From: Streptomyces sp. NRRL F-5727
Lineage (GTDB): Bacteria; Actinomycetota; Actinomycetes; Streptomycetales; Streptomycetaceae
DNA: 64,000 nucleotides
Reading direction: 5' to 3'
NCBI RefSeq assembly: GCF_000719555.1
Contig: NZ_JOGX01000004.1
Location: 248,001 to 312,000, forward strand
Shown here: piece by piece, positions 8,748 to 17,338 of the stretch
Numbering within the stretch: the stretch's first letter is position 1
Layout of the letters: every line of letters starts with the position of its first letter
Notes under the pieces: generated by a model
What the model was told of the DNA's origin: nothing
The model's database searches: none
What the model saw: the letters and a program-made list of their open reading frames with translations, nothing else
Translations under genes and position numbers: made by a program

Positions 8748-8929
8748 CACGCGCGCGGGCTGTCACGTCATGCCCCACGGCGCTCCGGCCCCGTGCCGCC
8801 CGCGCGGGCCTCAGGGCCGGTGATTGTGCCGATGACGGCCTTCCCCGCCGCCCCCACAGTGGCGGGGCCGTCCCACGGCAGCGGCCCCCTCAGGGCGGCC
8901 GTACCACGACACGAGAGGACGACTTCGTC

Positions 8930-9796
8930 GTGAAGCGATACCTTGCCGCGGCCTCCGCCGTCGCCGCCGGCCTCGCGCTGCTCCTCGCCCCGGGCGCGGG
9001 AGCGGCGACCGGCAATCCGTACGAGCGCGGCCCCGCGCCCACCGAGGCGAGCGTCGAGGCCCTGCGCGGCCCCTACGCGGTCGCGCAGACCTCGGTCTCC
9101 TCGCTCGCCGCCGTCGGTTTCGGCGGCGGCACCATCTACTACCCGACGAGCACGGCCGACGGCACGTTCGGCGCGGTGGCCATCTCGCCCGGCTTCACCG
9201 CCACCCAGTCGTCGGTGGCCTGGCTCGGGCCCCGGCTGGCCTCGCAGGGCTTCGTCGTCTTCGTCATCGACACGCTCACCACGCTCGACCAGCCGGACAG
9301 CCGGGGCCGCCAGCTCCTCGCCGCCCTCGACCACCTCACCCAGAAGAGCCCCGTCCGGAACCGGGTCGACGCCTCGCGGCTCGGCGTGATGGGCCACTCG
9401 ATGGGCGGCGGCGGCACCCTCGAAGCGGCGAAGAGCCGACCGAGCCTGAAGGCGGCCGTGCCGCTGACCGGCTGGAACACGGACAAGACCTGGCCCGAGA
9501 TCAGCACCCCGACCCTCGTCATCGGCGCGGACGGCGACACGATCGCCCCCGTCCTCACCCACTCCGAGCCGTTCTACGAGAGCCTTCCCTCCGGCCTCGA
9601 CAAGGCGTACCTGGAGCTGAACGGCGCCACGCACTTCACGCCCAACACGTCGGACACGACGATCGCGAAGTACAGCCTCGCGTGGCTGAAGCGCTTCGTC
9701 GACGACGACACCCGGTACGAGCAGTTCCTCTGCCCGCTCCCCCGGCCGAGCCTGACGATCGAGGAGTACCGGGGCTCCTGCCCGCTGGGGTCCTGA
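8930..9796 (+). CDS. Secreted cutinase/lipase of the PET-hydrolase-like family
   Basis: This 288-residue secreted ester hydrolase closely resembles actinomycete cutinases and Streptomyces exfoliatus-type lipase. A signal peptide (about 1-26, ending GAGA) precedes the mature start [13 protein letters not shown]. The catalytic triad is Ser157 in GHSMGG, Asp203 in [10 protein letters not shown] and His235 in GATHF. The conserved wobbling-Trp region ([11 protein letters not shown]) is present, and Cys268/Cys284 should form the C-terminal disulfide. The oxyanion position reads SPGFTATQ, with Phe where Thermobifida cutinases have Tyr. The GTG at 8930 is chosen because GAGAGGA lies upstream and the signal peptide starts there. 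Polyester activity is plausible from family membership, not demonstrated. Confidence 0.92.
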   Translation: MKRYLAAASAVAAGLALLLAPGAGAATGNPYERGPAPTEASVEALRGPYAVAQTSVSSLAAVGFGGGTIYYPTSTADGTFGAVAISPGFTATQSSVAWLGPRLASQGFVVFVIDTLTTLDQPDSRGRQLLAALDHLTQKSPVRNRVDASRLGVMGHSMGGGGTLEAAKSRPSLKAAVPLTGWNTDKTWPEISTPTLVIGADGDTIAPVLTHSEPFYESLPSGLDKAYLELNGATHFTPNTSDTTIAKYSLAWLKRFVDDDTRYEQFLCPLPRPSLTIEEYRGSCPLGS

Positions 9797-9873
9797 CGGG
9801 TCGTGCCGGGACCCGGCGGCCGTGGCGGGCCCGGCGGGTTCCGGCCTCGTGTGCGCGGGCACAGCCCCGCGGC

Positions 9874-9903
9874 CGGGGGTCTGGGCGCCGGCCCAGACCC
9901 CCG
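9874..9903 (+). terminator. Hairpin terminator after the lipase gene
   Basis: Arms 9874-9885 and 9892-9903 form a perfect 12-bp stem with a 6-nt loop, 77 bp after the lipase stop and 38 bp before the regulator start. It probably separates the two transcripts. Confidence 0.65.
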
Positions 9904-9940
9904 TACGGCTCCGTTCCGACCTCCCGCCGGGGCCGTTAGC

Positions 9941-12532
9941 GTGACGGGCGTGACCGCCGACACCGGACCCGTGCTGTACGGACGGGAGGCCGAACTGGCC
10001 GCCGTCTCCCAGCTGTTGTGCCCGACGGAGCGGCCGCTGGGGGGCGAGCCGCTGGTCCGTGTGGCCGGCGGTCCCGGGGAGGGGCGCTCCGCCCTGCTGG
10101 CCCGCGCGGCCCGGGACTTCCCCGGTGCGGCGTACGTGGTCGGCGCGCCGCGCCGGCAGGTGCCGTGGAGCGGGGCGCGGGCGCTGTTCGACGCGCTGGT
10201 CCCGTCCGGGGCGGGGGCCGGCCGGGCGGCTCGGCTCGCCCGTGGCCCGGACGGGATCGCGGCGGCGCTCGCCGCCTCGCTGCCCGGCCGGGGGCCGGTG
10301 CTGCTCTGCCTCGACGACTTCCCGCTGTGGGACGCGCACTCGCGGGCCGCGTTCACGGCACACTGGCGGGCCTCGCACCCGCGCGGCAGCGCCCGCGTCG
10401 GCTGGCTCGTGGCGTCCGCACCCGGCCGCCCGCTGCCCGCGGCGGACCCCGTGGACGGCACGGACGCCGCACCGCTGGTCCGGCTGCCGCGCCTCCACCG
10501 CGCGAGCGCCCGGGCGCTGGTGGCCGGCGCCGCCGGAGGGCGCGTCGACCCCGCCGTGGGCGAGCGGCTCCTCGACGAGGCGGCCGGGCACCCGGGGGTC
10601 CTGGCCGAGGCGGTCCGCCGGCTCGCGCCCGGCGTGCTCGCCGGGACGGTCCCCCGGCCGGGGCGGCTGGTCGACGACGGCGTCCTGGTCACCGTGTACG
10701 GCGGGCTGCTGGACGCCCTCCCGGCGGACGGACGCCGGCTGCTGGGCGTGGTGGCGCGGGCCTGCGGCGCGCCGGACGCGTCGAGCCCCGCGCCCGGGGA
10801 CCCGAACCGCACGGCCGCCGGCACGGCGCTGGCCCGCGCCCGCTCCCTCCGGGTGCCGACCGAGGCCCTCGACGGTCTGGTGGCGGCCGGACTGCTGCAC
10901 CTCCGGGACGACGCACTCGCCTTCCCCGACCCGTTCCTGCGACGGGCGGCGGCGGCCCAGGACGGCCGGACCCACGGCCGGGACGGGGACCGGGAGCGGG
11001 AGCGGGACCGGGGCCGGGACCGGCGGCACGTCTCCACCGCTCCGCCCGACCCCCACGAGCGGCACCGGGCCGATCGTCTCGGGCCTCCCCCGGTCGTGCG
11101 GGCGCGGTCGGCCGCGGCGCGGGGGCGGGCCCTGCTGACGCGGGGGTTCGCCGCGCTCGCGGGCGGGCCGGTGATGGACGCGCACGAGGCGTTCCTGCAG
11201 GCGGCGAAGGTGCTGCGGGACCGGGAGCCGGCCGAGGCGGCGGACGCCCGGTTCCTCGCCATGGAGGCCGCGTGGGCGGCCGGGGACGTCGGGGCCTGTC
11301 TCGCCGCGCTCGACCTGGCCCCCGCCGTCCCGGGCACCGAGCGGGCCTTCGCCGAGGGGCTGCGGGCGGCGCTCACGGTCCGCCCGGACCAGGCGCGTAC
11401 CCCGCTCTCCTCGGTCGTCGCGGGCGGTGCGGCCCGCGACGAGCCCAGGCTGCTGCTGCGGGCGGGGTCGGCCGCGCTGGTGCTCGGCGACGTCACGGCG
11501 GCGGCCCGGCTGCACGGCCGGGCCCTGGCGCGGGCGCGGGCCGAGCAGCGGGCGTCGCTGCTCCCCCGGATCCTCGAACACCTCGCGTACGCCGAGCTGC
11601 GCGCCGGACGGTACGCCCGGGCCGGGCACGCCGCCGGGGAGGGGCTGCGCGCCGCCCGCGCCACCGGCCAGCTCAACTCGGCGGCCCACCAGCACGCGGT
11701 GCTGGCCCTGGTGGCGTCGGTGACCGGCGACGGGTCGTCGGTCGCGGAGCACGCGGAGCGGGCGCTCGCGATCGGACGCCCGCACGGTCTCGCCCAGGCG
11801 GTGACGCTCGCCGAATGGGCGCTGGCCCGGGCGGAGCTGGGCGGGGGTCTCGCCGCCCAGGCCGCCGCGCGCCTCGCGCCGCTGGTCCGCCCCGGCCCGC
11901 GCGGCGGCCACTTCGCGCTCCGCATGCTGGCCGTCCCGTGCTTCGTGGAGGCGGCGGTCGCCTCGGGGCGGGCGGTGGAGGCCCGGGCGGCGACGGAGGA
12001 GTACGCACGCTGGGCGGGGTACGGGCTCGACCGGCCAGCCCCCGCCCAACTGGCCCGCTGCCGCGCCCTGCTGGCCCCGCACGGCGAGGAGACGCACCGC
12101 TGGTTCGGCGAGGCCCTGCGGCACCACGAGACCGGCGGCAACGACTTCGAGCGGGCCCGCACCCTCTTCGCGTACGGGACCTGGCTGCGCCGGCGGCGCC
12201 GGCCGGGCGAGGCGCGGGGCCCGCTGCGCGACGCCCTGGTCGCCTTCGAGCGGGCCGCCGCCGAGGGATGGGCCCGGCAGGCCCGCGCGGAGCTCCGGGC
12301 GACGGGTGCGCCCGGCGCGCGGCGGCCCGACCCCTCCGCCCTGGCCGGGCTCACGCCGCAGCAGCGGCGGATCGCCCGGCTCGTCGCGGACGGCGCCACG
12401 AACGAGGAGGTCGCGGTGCGCCTCTCGCTGAGCCCCCGGACCGTCGACCACCATCTGCGCGGCGTCTACGCCAGGCTCCAGCTCCGGTCCCGGGTCGAAC
12501 TGTCCGCCCTGGTCGCGGCGGCGGAGCGGTGA
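9941..12532 (+). CDS. LAL-family transcriptional regulator (AAA-like ATPase plus LuxR HTH)
   Basis: An 863-residue large LuxR-type regulator. The N-terminal nucleotide-binding module begins VLYGREAELAAVSQLL, with a Walker A near residue 43 (GGPGEGRSALL, Arg in place of the usual Lys) and a Walker B-like VLLCLDDFPLW. A charged low-complexity stretch near 345-375 (RDGDRERERDRGRDRR) separates it from a helical repeat region. The C-terminal HTH is near 800-860 (LTPQQRRIARLVADGATNEEVA, LSLSPRTVDHHLRGVY). GTG at 9941 and GTG at 9950 are both possible starts. Because the P-loop lysine is replaced, ATP use may be weak. Its target is unknown; the neighbouring lipase gene is a candidate. Confidence 0.88.
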   Translation: MTGVTADTGPVLYGREAELAAVSQLLCPTERPLGGEPLVRVAGGPGEGRSALLARAARDFPGAAYVVGAPRRQVPWSGARALFDALVPSGAGAGRAARLARGPDGIAAALAASLPGRGPVLLCLDDFPLWDAHSRAAFTAHWRASHPRGSARVGWLVASAPGRPLPAADPVDGTDAAPLVRLPRLHRASARALVAGAAGGRVDPAVGERLLDEAAGHPGVLAEAVRRLAPGVLAGTVPRPGRLVDDGVLVTVYGGLLDALPADGRRLLGVVARACGAPDASSPAPGDPNRTAAGTALARARSLRVPTEALDGLVAAGLLHLRDDALAFPDPFLRRAAAAQDGRTHGRDGDRERERDRGRDRRHVSTAPPDPHERHRADRLGPPPVVRARSAAARGRALLTRGFAALAGGPVMDAHEAFLQAAKVLRDREPAEAADARFLAMEAAWAAGDVGACLAALDLAPAVPGTERAFAEGLRAALTVRPDQARTPLSSVVAGGAARDEPRLLLRAGSAALVLGDVTAAARLHGRALARARAEQRASLLPRILEHLAYAELRAGRYARAGHAAGEGLRAARATGQLNSAAHQHAVLALVASVTGDGSSVAEHAERALAIGRPHGLAQAVTLAEWALARAELGGGLAAQAAARLAPLVRPGPRGGHFALRMLAVPCFVEAAVASGRAVEARAATEEYARWAGYGLDRPAPAQLARCRALLAPHGEETHRWFGEALRHHETGGNDFERARTLFAYGTWLRRRRRPGEARGPLRDALVAFERAAAEGWARQARAELRATGAPGARRPDPSALAGLTPQQRRIARLVADGATNEEVAVRLSLSPRTVDHHLRGVYARLQLRSRVELSALVAAAER

Positions 12533-12544
12533 CCGTCCGGCCGG

Positions 12545-14155
12545 TCAGCGGGCGCCGAAGACCTGGGTCCAGTAGGGCCCGCCGTCGGTGTGGATGCCGA
12601 CGCCGATCTCCTTGAAGTCGCAGTTGAGGATGTTCGCGCGGTGGCCGGGGCTGTTCATCCACGCGTCCATGACCTGCTCGGGCGTCGTCTGCCCCTTGGC
12701 GATGTTCTCGCCGTAGGTGGTCCACGGGTAGCCGGCGGCGGTGACCCGCTCCCCGGGGCCGTCGCCGTCGGGGTTGGTGTGGTCGAAGAAGTCCCGGGCG
12801 GCCATGTCGTCGGAGTGGCCCTGGGCGGCGCTGGTGAGGGTGGCGTTCGCGGTGAGCGGCCCGCACCCCGCCTTGGCGCGTTCGGCGTTGACGAGGGAGA
12901 TCACCTGGTCCGCGGCCGACCCCTGGCCGGTGTCGTTCTGCCTGCCGCCGCCCGGGTCCGGTTCGGTCGTCGGCGGCGCGGTCGTCCGGGTGGGCTCCGG
13001 GGCGGTCGTCGGGGCGACGGTCGGCTTCGCCGGGGTCGCGACGGGGCTCGCGGTGGTGCGGCGCGGGGTGGGGGTCGCCGTGGTGGGGCGCGCGGTGGCG
13101 GTCTTCCCGGCGGAGGGCGTGGCGGAGGCGGTCGGCCGGGCGGACGGCGTGCCGGTGCCGGAGGGGGTCGCGGTGGAGGTGGCGGGCGAGACGGACAGCG
13201 AGTCCGGGGAGTGGCTGAGGGGGACGTCGGGGCCGGGCACGGTGGCGCGGTTGGCCTCCAGGAGTTCCTCCTGCCCGCCCCGCCCGCCGTACAGCGAGAA
13301 CGCCCCGCCGGTCACGGCGACGACCGCGATACCGGCCGCGACGGCGGCCCGCCGCCGGGTCCGCTCCTCGACCTGGCGCCGGCGCCGGCGGTCGGCCCGC
13401 GTCCCGCGCGGTCCGACGGGCACCGCGGCAAGCCCTCCGAGGTCGTACGCCCGCGTCGGGGCGTCGGCCTCGACGGCCCCGACCTCGACCTCGACCTCGA
13501 CCTCAGGGTGAGGGTGAGGCCCGGGCACCGCTGGGGCGGCCGTCGCGACGGGCGCCAGCCCGCTGCAGGCCGCGCACGTGCCGGTGTGCGCGGCCAGATG
13601 GTCGCGCCAGCCCGGGCCGGGCCGGCCGTCCCAGCCGGCGGTCAGCTCCCGGAGCCTCGGGCAGCGCGGCCGGCGGGCCAGCGCGGCGCCGACGGACCGG
13701 GCCGCGTCGACGCGGGTCCGCACGGTCTCCATGCGCAGGGCGGTGTCCTCCGGCGTCCACTGGAGGGCGGCGGCCGTCTCGTACCGCAGGAGCAGCCCCT
13801 CGTCCTCCAGCGAGCCGAGCGCGGCGAGCACCGCGTCCTGCACGTCCAGCCAGCCCCCGGCCTGGTCGAGGCCGACGGCCGTGTGCGCGAGGGTGGTGTC
13901 CACGGCGAGCGCGACGAGCCAGGGCCGGAACGCCTCCGGGTACGGCAGCGTGTGCAGGGTGCCGTGGGCCCGGCGCAGGGTCTCCTGGACGACGGTGCCG
14001 GCGGCGACGGACGGGCGGGCGACGAGGGCGCGGGACACCAGGGCGTGGACGAGCGGCTGATGGGCGCCGAGGACCTGGTCGCACGCCCAGGGGTCCCCGT
14101 ACTGCGCCGCCCGTATCCGTTCCGTCATCTCGTCCGCACCTGTGGTCCGCTGCAC
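12545..14155 (-). CDS. Membrane fusion protein: sigma-factor-like domain, zinc-finger-like motif, transmembrane helix, extracellular CAP domain
   Basis: The 536-residue protein joins regulatory and extracellular parts. Residues 14-90 resemble ECF sigma region 2 (GDPWACDQVLGAHQPLVHAL, VVQETLRRAH, PEAFRPWLVALA). Residues about 110-160 look like a degenerate region 4. A His/Cys cluster near 185-200 (HLAAHTGTCAACSGL) resembles an anti-sigma zinc finger. A basic stop-transfer and single helix lie near 258-289, then a Thr/Pro/Ser-rich stalk (310-395), and a CAP/SCP domain near 415-536 (NAERAKAGCGPLT, GENIAKGQTTPEQVMDAWMNSPGHRANI). GTG at 14155 has AGGA 8 bp upstream; ATG at 14128 is the alternative. 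DNA binding has not been shown. Confidence 0.88.
   Translation of the reverse strand: MQRTTGADEMTERIRAAQYGDPWACDQVLGAHQPLVHALVSRALVARPSVAAGTVVQETLRRAHGTLHTLPYPEAFRPWLVALAVDTTLAHTAVGLDQAGGWLDVQDAVLAALGSLEDEGLLLRYETAAALQWTPEDTALRMETVRTRVDAARSVGAALARRPRCPRLRELTAGWDGRPGPGWRDHLAAHTGTCAACSGLAPVATAAPAVPGPHPHPEVEVEVEVGAVEADAPTRAYDLGGLAAVPVGPRGTRADRRRRRQVEERTRRRAAVAAGIAVVAVTGGAFSLYGGRGGQEELLEANRATVPGPDVPLSHSPDSLSVSPATSTATPSGTGTPSARPTASATPSAGKTATARPTTATPTPRRTTASPVATPAKPTVAPTTAPEPTRTTAPPTTEPDPGGGRQNDTGQGSAADQVISLVNAERAKAGCGPLTANATLTSAAQGHSDDMAARDFFDHTNPDGDGPGERVTAAGYPWTTYGENIAKGQTTPEQVMDAWMNSPGHRANILNCDFKEIGVGIHTDGGPYWTQVFGAR
13481..13504. repeat. Four tandem GACCTC hexamers
   Basis: Four exact GACCTC units run from 13481 to 13504 within the sigma-like/CAP gene, encoding an alternating Glu-Val tract between the zinc-finger motif and the membrane helix. 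The six-base unit keeps the frame, so copy-number change would alter linker length only. Confidence 0.75.
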
Positions 14156-14299
14156 GCCGTCCGTCCTTCTCTCGCCCGTTCCCGGAGTTACCTGCGCCTG
14201 GGAGAGCCTCGGCCGGGGAGGGGGATAACGGAAAGAGGGAAAGCGGAATCCGTGACATGGGTCACAGCGGACGGCGGAGCAGGTCATAGGGTGGTCCCC

Positions 14300-15277
14300 A
14301 TGGGTGGGGATCATGGTGACGAGTGGCTGGCGGGGCGCCTGCGGGCGCTGACGGGCGGGCGGTTCCCGGTGGCGGGGGCCGTCGTCGGCCCCGGGGGCGC
14401 GGTGACGGCGTCCGTGGGCGCGGCGCTCGGGGCGGACTACGAGATCGGGTCCGTGTCGAAGGGCGTCACGGGGCTGCTGTACGCGGACGCGCTGGAGCGC
14501 GGGGAGGTGACGGCGGGGACGGCGCTCGGCGCGCTGCTGCCGCTCGCGGACGTGCCGGCGGGCGCGGTGACGCTGGGGGCGCTGGCCACGCACCGGTCGG
14601 GGCTGCCGAGGGTGCCGGCCTCGGCCCGGCCGTGGCGGCGGACGGTCGCGCTGTGGCGGCACGGCACCAATCCGTACGGCGAGGACGTCGCCGGCCTGAT
14701 CGACCAGGCCCGCTCGGTACGGCTGGGCCCGCCGCGGCCCCGCTACTCCAACCTCGGCTTCGAACTCCTCGGGCACGCGCTGGCGGCCGCAGCCGGGACG
14801 TCGTACGAGGAGCTGGTCGCCGACCGGATCGGCGGGCCGCTCGGGCTCGGCTGCTTCTACCTGCCCGCGGATCCGGCCGGGCTGCGGCCCGGCGCCCTCG
14901 CGGGGACGACCCGGCGGGGCAGGCCGCGCGAGCCGTGGACGGGCGAGGCCCTGGGGCCGGCCGGCGGGATCCGGGCCGACATCGGCAGCATGGCGCGCCT
15001 CACCGCCGCTCTCCTCGACTGCACGGCACCGGGGACGGCCGCGCTCGATCCGGTCGCCCGGTTCGGCGCGGGGACCCGGATCGGCGCGGCCTGGATCACC
15101 CTGCGGGTCCGGGACCTGACGGTGACGATGCACAACGGCGGGACCGGCGGCTTCCGCTCCTGGCTCGGCCTGGACCGCGCCTCCGGCACCGGCGTGGTCG
15201 TCCTGGCGGCGGCGTCCGTCTCCGTGGACCGGCCGGGGTTCGCGCTGCTCACGCGCGACCGGGCCGGGACCGCCTGA
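14300..15277 (+). CDS. Serine hydrolase, class C beta-lactamase/penicillin-binding-protein-like
   Basis: A 325-residue protein with the serine beta-lactamase fold: SVSK as the SxxK nucleophile motif near residue 50, YSN (RYSNLGFELLG) as the second motif near 150, and HNGGTGG as the KTG-like third motif near 276. No signal peptide is visible, so it may act in the cytoplasm as an esterase or peptidase rather than in resistance. The ATG at 14300 is assumed; an in-frame GTG at 14252 lies nearer a GAGGGA site and would add 16 residues. It faces the MFS gene convergently. Confidence 0.85.
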   Translation: MGGDHGDEWLAGRLRALTGGRFPVAGAVVGPGGAVTASVGAALGADYEIGSVSKGVTGLLYADALERGEVTAGTALGALLPLADVPAGAVTLGALATHRSGLPRVPASARPWRRTVALWRHGTNPYGEDVAGLIDQARSVRLGPPRPRYSNLGFELLGHALAAAAGTSYEELVADRIGGPLGLGCFYLPADPAGLRPGALAGTTRRGRPREPWTGEALGPAGGIRADIGSMARLTAALLDCTAPGTAALDPVARFGAGTRIGAAWITLRVRDLTVTMHNGGTGGFRSWLGLDRASGTGVVVLAAASVSVDRPGFALLTRDRAGTA

Positions 15278-15309
15278 CCGCGCGCCCGGCATGATCCGAA
15301 AGACACGGC

Positions 15310-16584
15310 CTAGGCGTCGGCGTCCCGGGTCCGGGCCGCCCAGCGGGAGACCGGGCCGGTGGCCGCGGCGGCCAGGGCGAGGAGGGCGCCGAGCAGCAGC
15401 CAGCCGAGGGGCCCGACGCCGATGAGGAGGGTCGTGACGACGAGCGGGCCGAGCGACCGGGCCACGGGGACGCCGGCGCCGTAGAAGCCCTGGTACAGGC
15501 CGATCCGGTCGGCGGGCGCCAGGCCGAGGCCCAGCTGCCAGGAGCCGGCCGCGTGCCGCATCTCGCCCACGACGAGGAGGACGGCGCCGAGCACCAGGAC
15601 CGCGACGGCCGCGCCGGCGCCGAGCCCGGGGAGCGCGGTCGCGGCGAAGACGGCGCAGCCGGCGAAGAGGACGACGCCCGCGCCCCGGACCGCCGCCGCG
15701 GCGGTGCCGAGGTCGGTGACGGAGCGGGCGGCGCGGACCTGGAAGAGGGTGACGGCCGCGGTGTTGAGGACGAAGAGCGCCGAGACGGTCCAGCCGGGCG
15801 CCGCCGTCCGCTGCGCGATCCACAGCGGCAGGGCCAGGCTGAGGAGCGGCATCCGCAGCAGCAGCAGCGCGTTGAGGAGCGTGAGGACCACGTACGGCCG
15901 GTCGCGCAGCACGGCCGTCCCGGAGGCCCCGCGCGCGGCGGTCGGGGCGGCCGGGGTCGCCGCGGCTGCGGGGAGCCTGCCCAGCAGCAGGGCGCAGCAC
16001 AGGAACCCGGCCGTGTCGAGGGCGAAGACGGCGAGGTAGGCGTCGCGCGTGCCGGCGTGCAGGGCGAGGCCGCCGAGGGCCGCCCCGACGGCGAGGCCGC
16101 CGTTGAGGACGGCCTGGAGCCGGGCGAGGACGGCGGTCCGGTCGGCCGGGGCGACGAGTCCGGCGAGCAGCGCCTGCCGGGCGGCGGCGAGACCGCTCTG
16201 GGCGCAGGCGTACAGGGTGGCGGCGGCGAGGAAGGCCGGGAAGGAGCCGATGAGGAGGAAGGAGGCGACGGCCGCCGCGGTCACGAGCGCGAGGAGGACG
16301 GAGACGCCTCGCGGGCCGCGCCGGTCGGCGAGCGCCCCGAGCGGCACCCCGGCGGGCGAGCCGACCGCCCAGGCGATGGCGAGACCGGCCCCGACCTGGG
16401 CGGCGGAGAGCCCGACGACATCGGTGAAGTAGAGCGCCGAGGTCACGTAGAAGGCGCCGTCGCCGACGGAGTTGCTGAGCTGGGCGAGGAGCAGGGTGCG
16501 GGGTGCGGACGGTCGCGCGGCCGGGGAGGCGGGGGCGGGGACGGTGGTCGCGACCGTGGGGTGCGCCGGGGAGGTGTTCGCCAT
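15310..16584 (-). CDS. MFS transporter
   Basis: A 424-residue major-facilitator protein with about 12 hydrophobic helices. Early segments read LLLAQLSNSVGDGAFYVTSALYF, and the loop 2-3 signature appears as LGALADRRGPRGVS. It resembles drug-efflux carriers of the DHA1 type, but the substrate cannot be told. ATG at 16584 is used; a GTG two codons earlier is also possible, and neither has a good ribosome binding site. A long inverted repeat lies immediately upstream. No regulator gene is adjacent. Confidence 0.88.
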   Translation of the reverse strand: MANTSPAHPTVATTVPAPASPAARPSAPRTLLLAQLSNSVGDGAFYVTSALYFTDVVGLSAAQVGAGLAIAWAVGSPAGVPLGALADRRGPRGVSVLLALVTAAAVASFLLIGSFPAFLAAATLYACAQSGLAAARQALLAGLVAPADRTAVLARLQAVLNGGLAVGAALGGLALHAGTRDAYLAVFALDTAGFLCCALLLGRLPAAAATPAAPTAARGASGTAVLRDRPYVVLTLLNALLLLRMPLLSLALPLWIAQRTAAPGWTVSALFVLNTAAVTLFQVRAARSVTDLGTAAAAVRGAGVVLFAGCAVFAATALPGLGAGAAVAVLVLGAVLLVVGEMRHAAGSWQLGLGLAPADRIGLYQGFYGAGVPVARSLGPLVVTTLLIGVGPLGWLLLGALLALAAAATGPVSRWAARTRDADA

Positions 16585-16600
16585 GGACACGACGGTACGC

Positions 16601-16655
16601 CGAAGTGGCCCGCGCTCCTTGGTCCATTGACGGCCTGTGGGACTGGGCCACTTCG
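16601..16655. promoter_or_regulatory. 11-bp inverted repeat upstream of the MFS gene
   Basis: CGAAGTGGCCC (16601-16611) and its exact complement GGGCCACTTCG (16645-16655) are separated by 33 bp. They lie between the MFS start and the end of the lipoprotein gene. The half-sites are about four helical turns apart centre to centre, so they could be a paired operator, or a hairpin on the MFS leader. Confidence 0.55.
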
Positions 16656-16663
16656 ACGGTCCG

Positions 16664-17242
16664 TCAGCGGCCGTACATGCCGCGGCACAGCTCCGCCGCG
16701 CCTATGGGAGCGTCGATCCGCTGCGCCTCGCGGCAGAGGTTCCGCATCTCGGGGACCTGTGTGCCCGCCGGCCGGGGCGTGGGTGCGCGGGCGGGGGCGG
16801 GGACAGGTGCGGGAACGCTGCGCGGGGTCACCGCACGGGTCCGGGGCGGGCGTTGCTTCGTCGCGGCCGGGCGGGGCGGCGTCGTCCGGGGTGCCGGGGC
16901 GGGCGCGCGCGTGGCGTCGGATCCGCTGCCGTGCCGCACCGGCGCCCGGCCGTCCCCGTGCGGGCGTCGCGCGGGGGTGTCCCGGGACTCGCGCGCCGGC
17001 GCCGATCCGGTCTCCCGGGGCTCCCCCTCGGCCTCCGCCAGTTCCTCCCGGGGCTCGGGCTCGACCGGCCGCGCAGGGCGGGCCGGGAGCGCCGACGGGG
17101 GGCGCTGGGCGGCGGGGGCGAGCGCGGGCGGGACGGACCCCGGCGGCCGCGGGGCGGGCGGCGCGGACGGCTTCGGGAGCGCGACGCACCCGCCGACCAG
17201 GAGGACGGTGAGCAGCGGGAGCGCGGTGCGGCGGACGTTCAT
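16664..17242 (-). CDS. Proline-rich lipoprotein of unknown function
   Basis: A 192-residue secreted lipoprotein: a signal peptide with lipobox VLLVGGC puts the modified Cys near residue 19. The middle (20-160) is a disordered Pro/Ala/Arg-rich stalk. The only folded-looking part is the last 30 residues (MRNLCREAQRIDAPIGAAEL then CRGMYGR), with two cysteines that may pair. I recognise this tail from other Streptomyces secreted proteins but know no function. ATG at 17242 is used; GTG at 17251 is an alternative. Confidence 0.75.
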   Translation of the reverse strand: MNVRRTALPLLTVLLVGGCVALPKPSAPPAPRPPGSVPPALAPAAQRPPSALPARPARPVEPEPREELAEAEGEPRETGSAPARESRDTPARRPHGDGRAPVRHGSGSDATRAPAPAPRTTPPRPAATKQRPPRTRAVTPRSVPAPVPAPARAPTPRPAGTQVPEMRNLCREAQRIDAPIGAAELCRGMYGR

Positions 17243-17338
17243 GGCGGTCACGCTGCCGTACGGGGGTGGCGGCGGGAGCCGCTACGGGCCGCGACCACCG
17301 CCACGGGTGAACGGCCGGCCCGCCGGGGTGCCGCCCGG

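Noticed and set aside
8768..12454. A 1228-residue minus-strand reading frame opposite the LAL regulator
   Set aside because: It has low-complexity Arg/Pro/Gly composition, no recognisable domain, and covers a clearly coding plus-strand gene; it is a GC-driven shadow.
14300..15277. Beta-lactam resistance gene
   Set aside because: The three active-site motifs are present, but there is no export signal and such proteins are mostly esterases or peptidases; resistance cannot be claimed.
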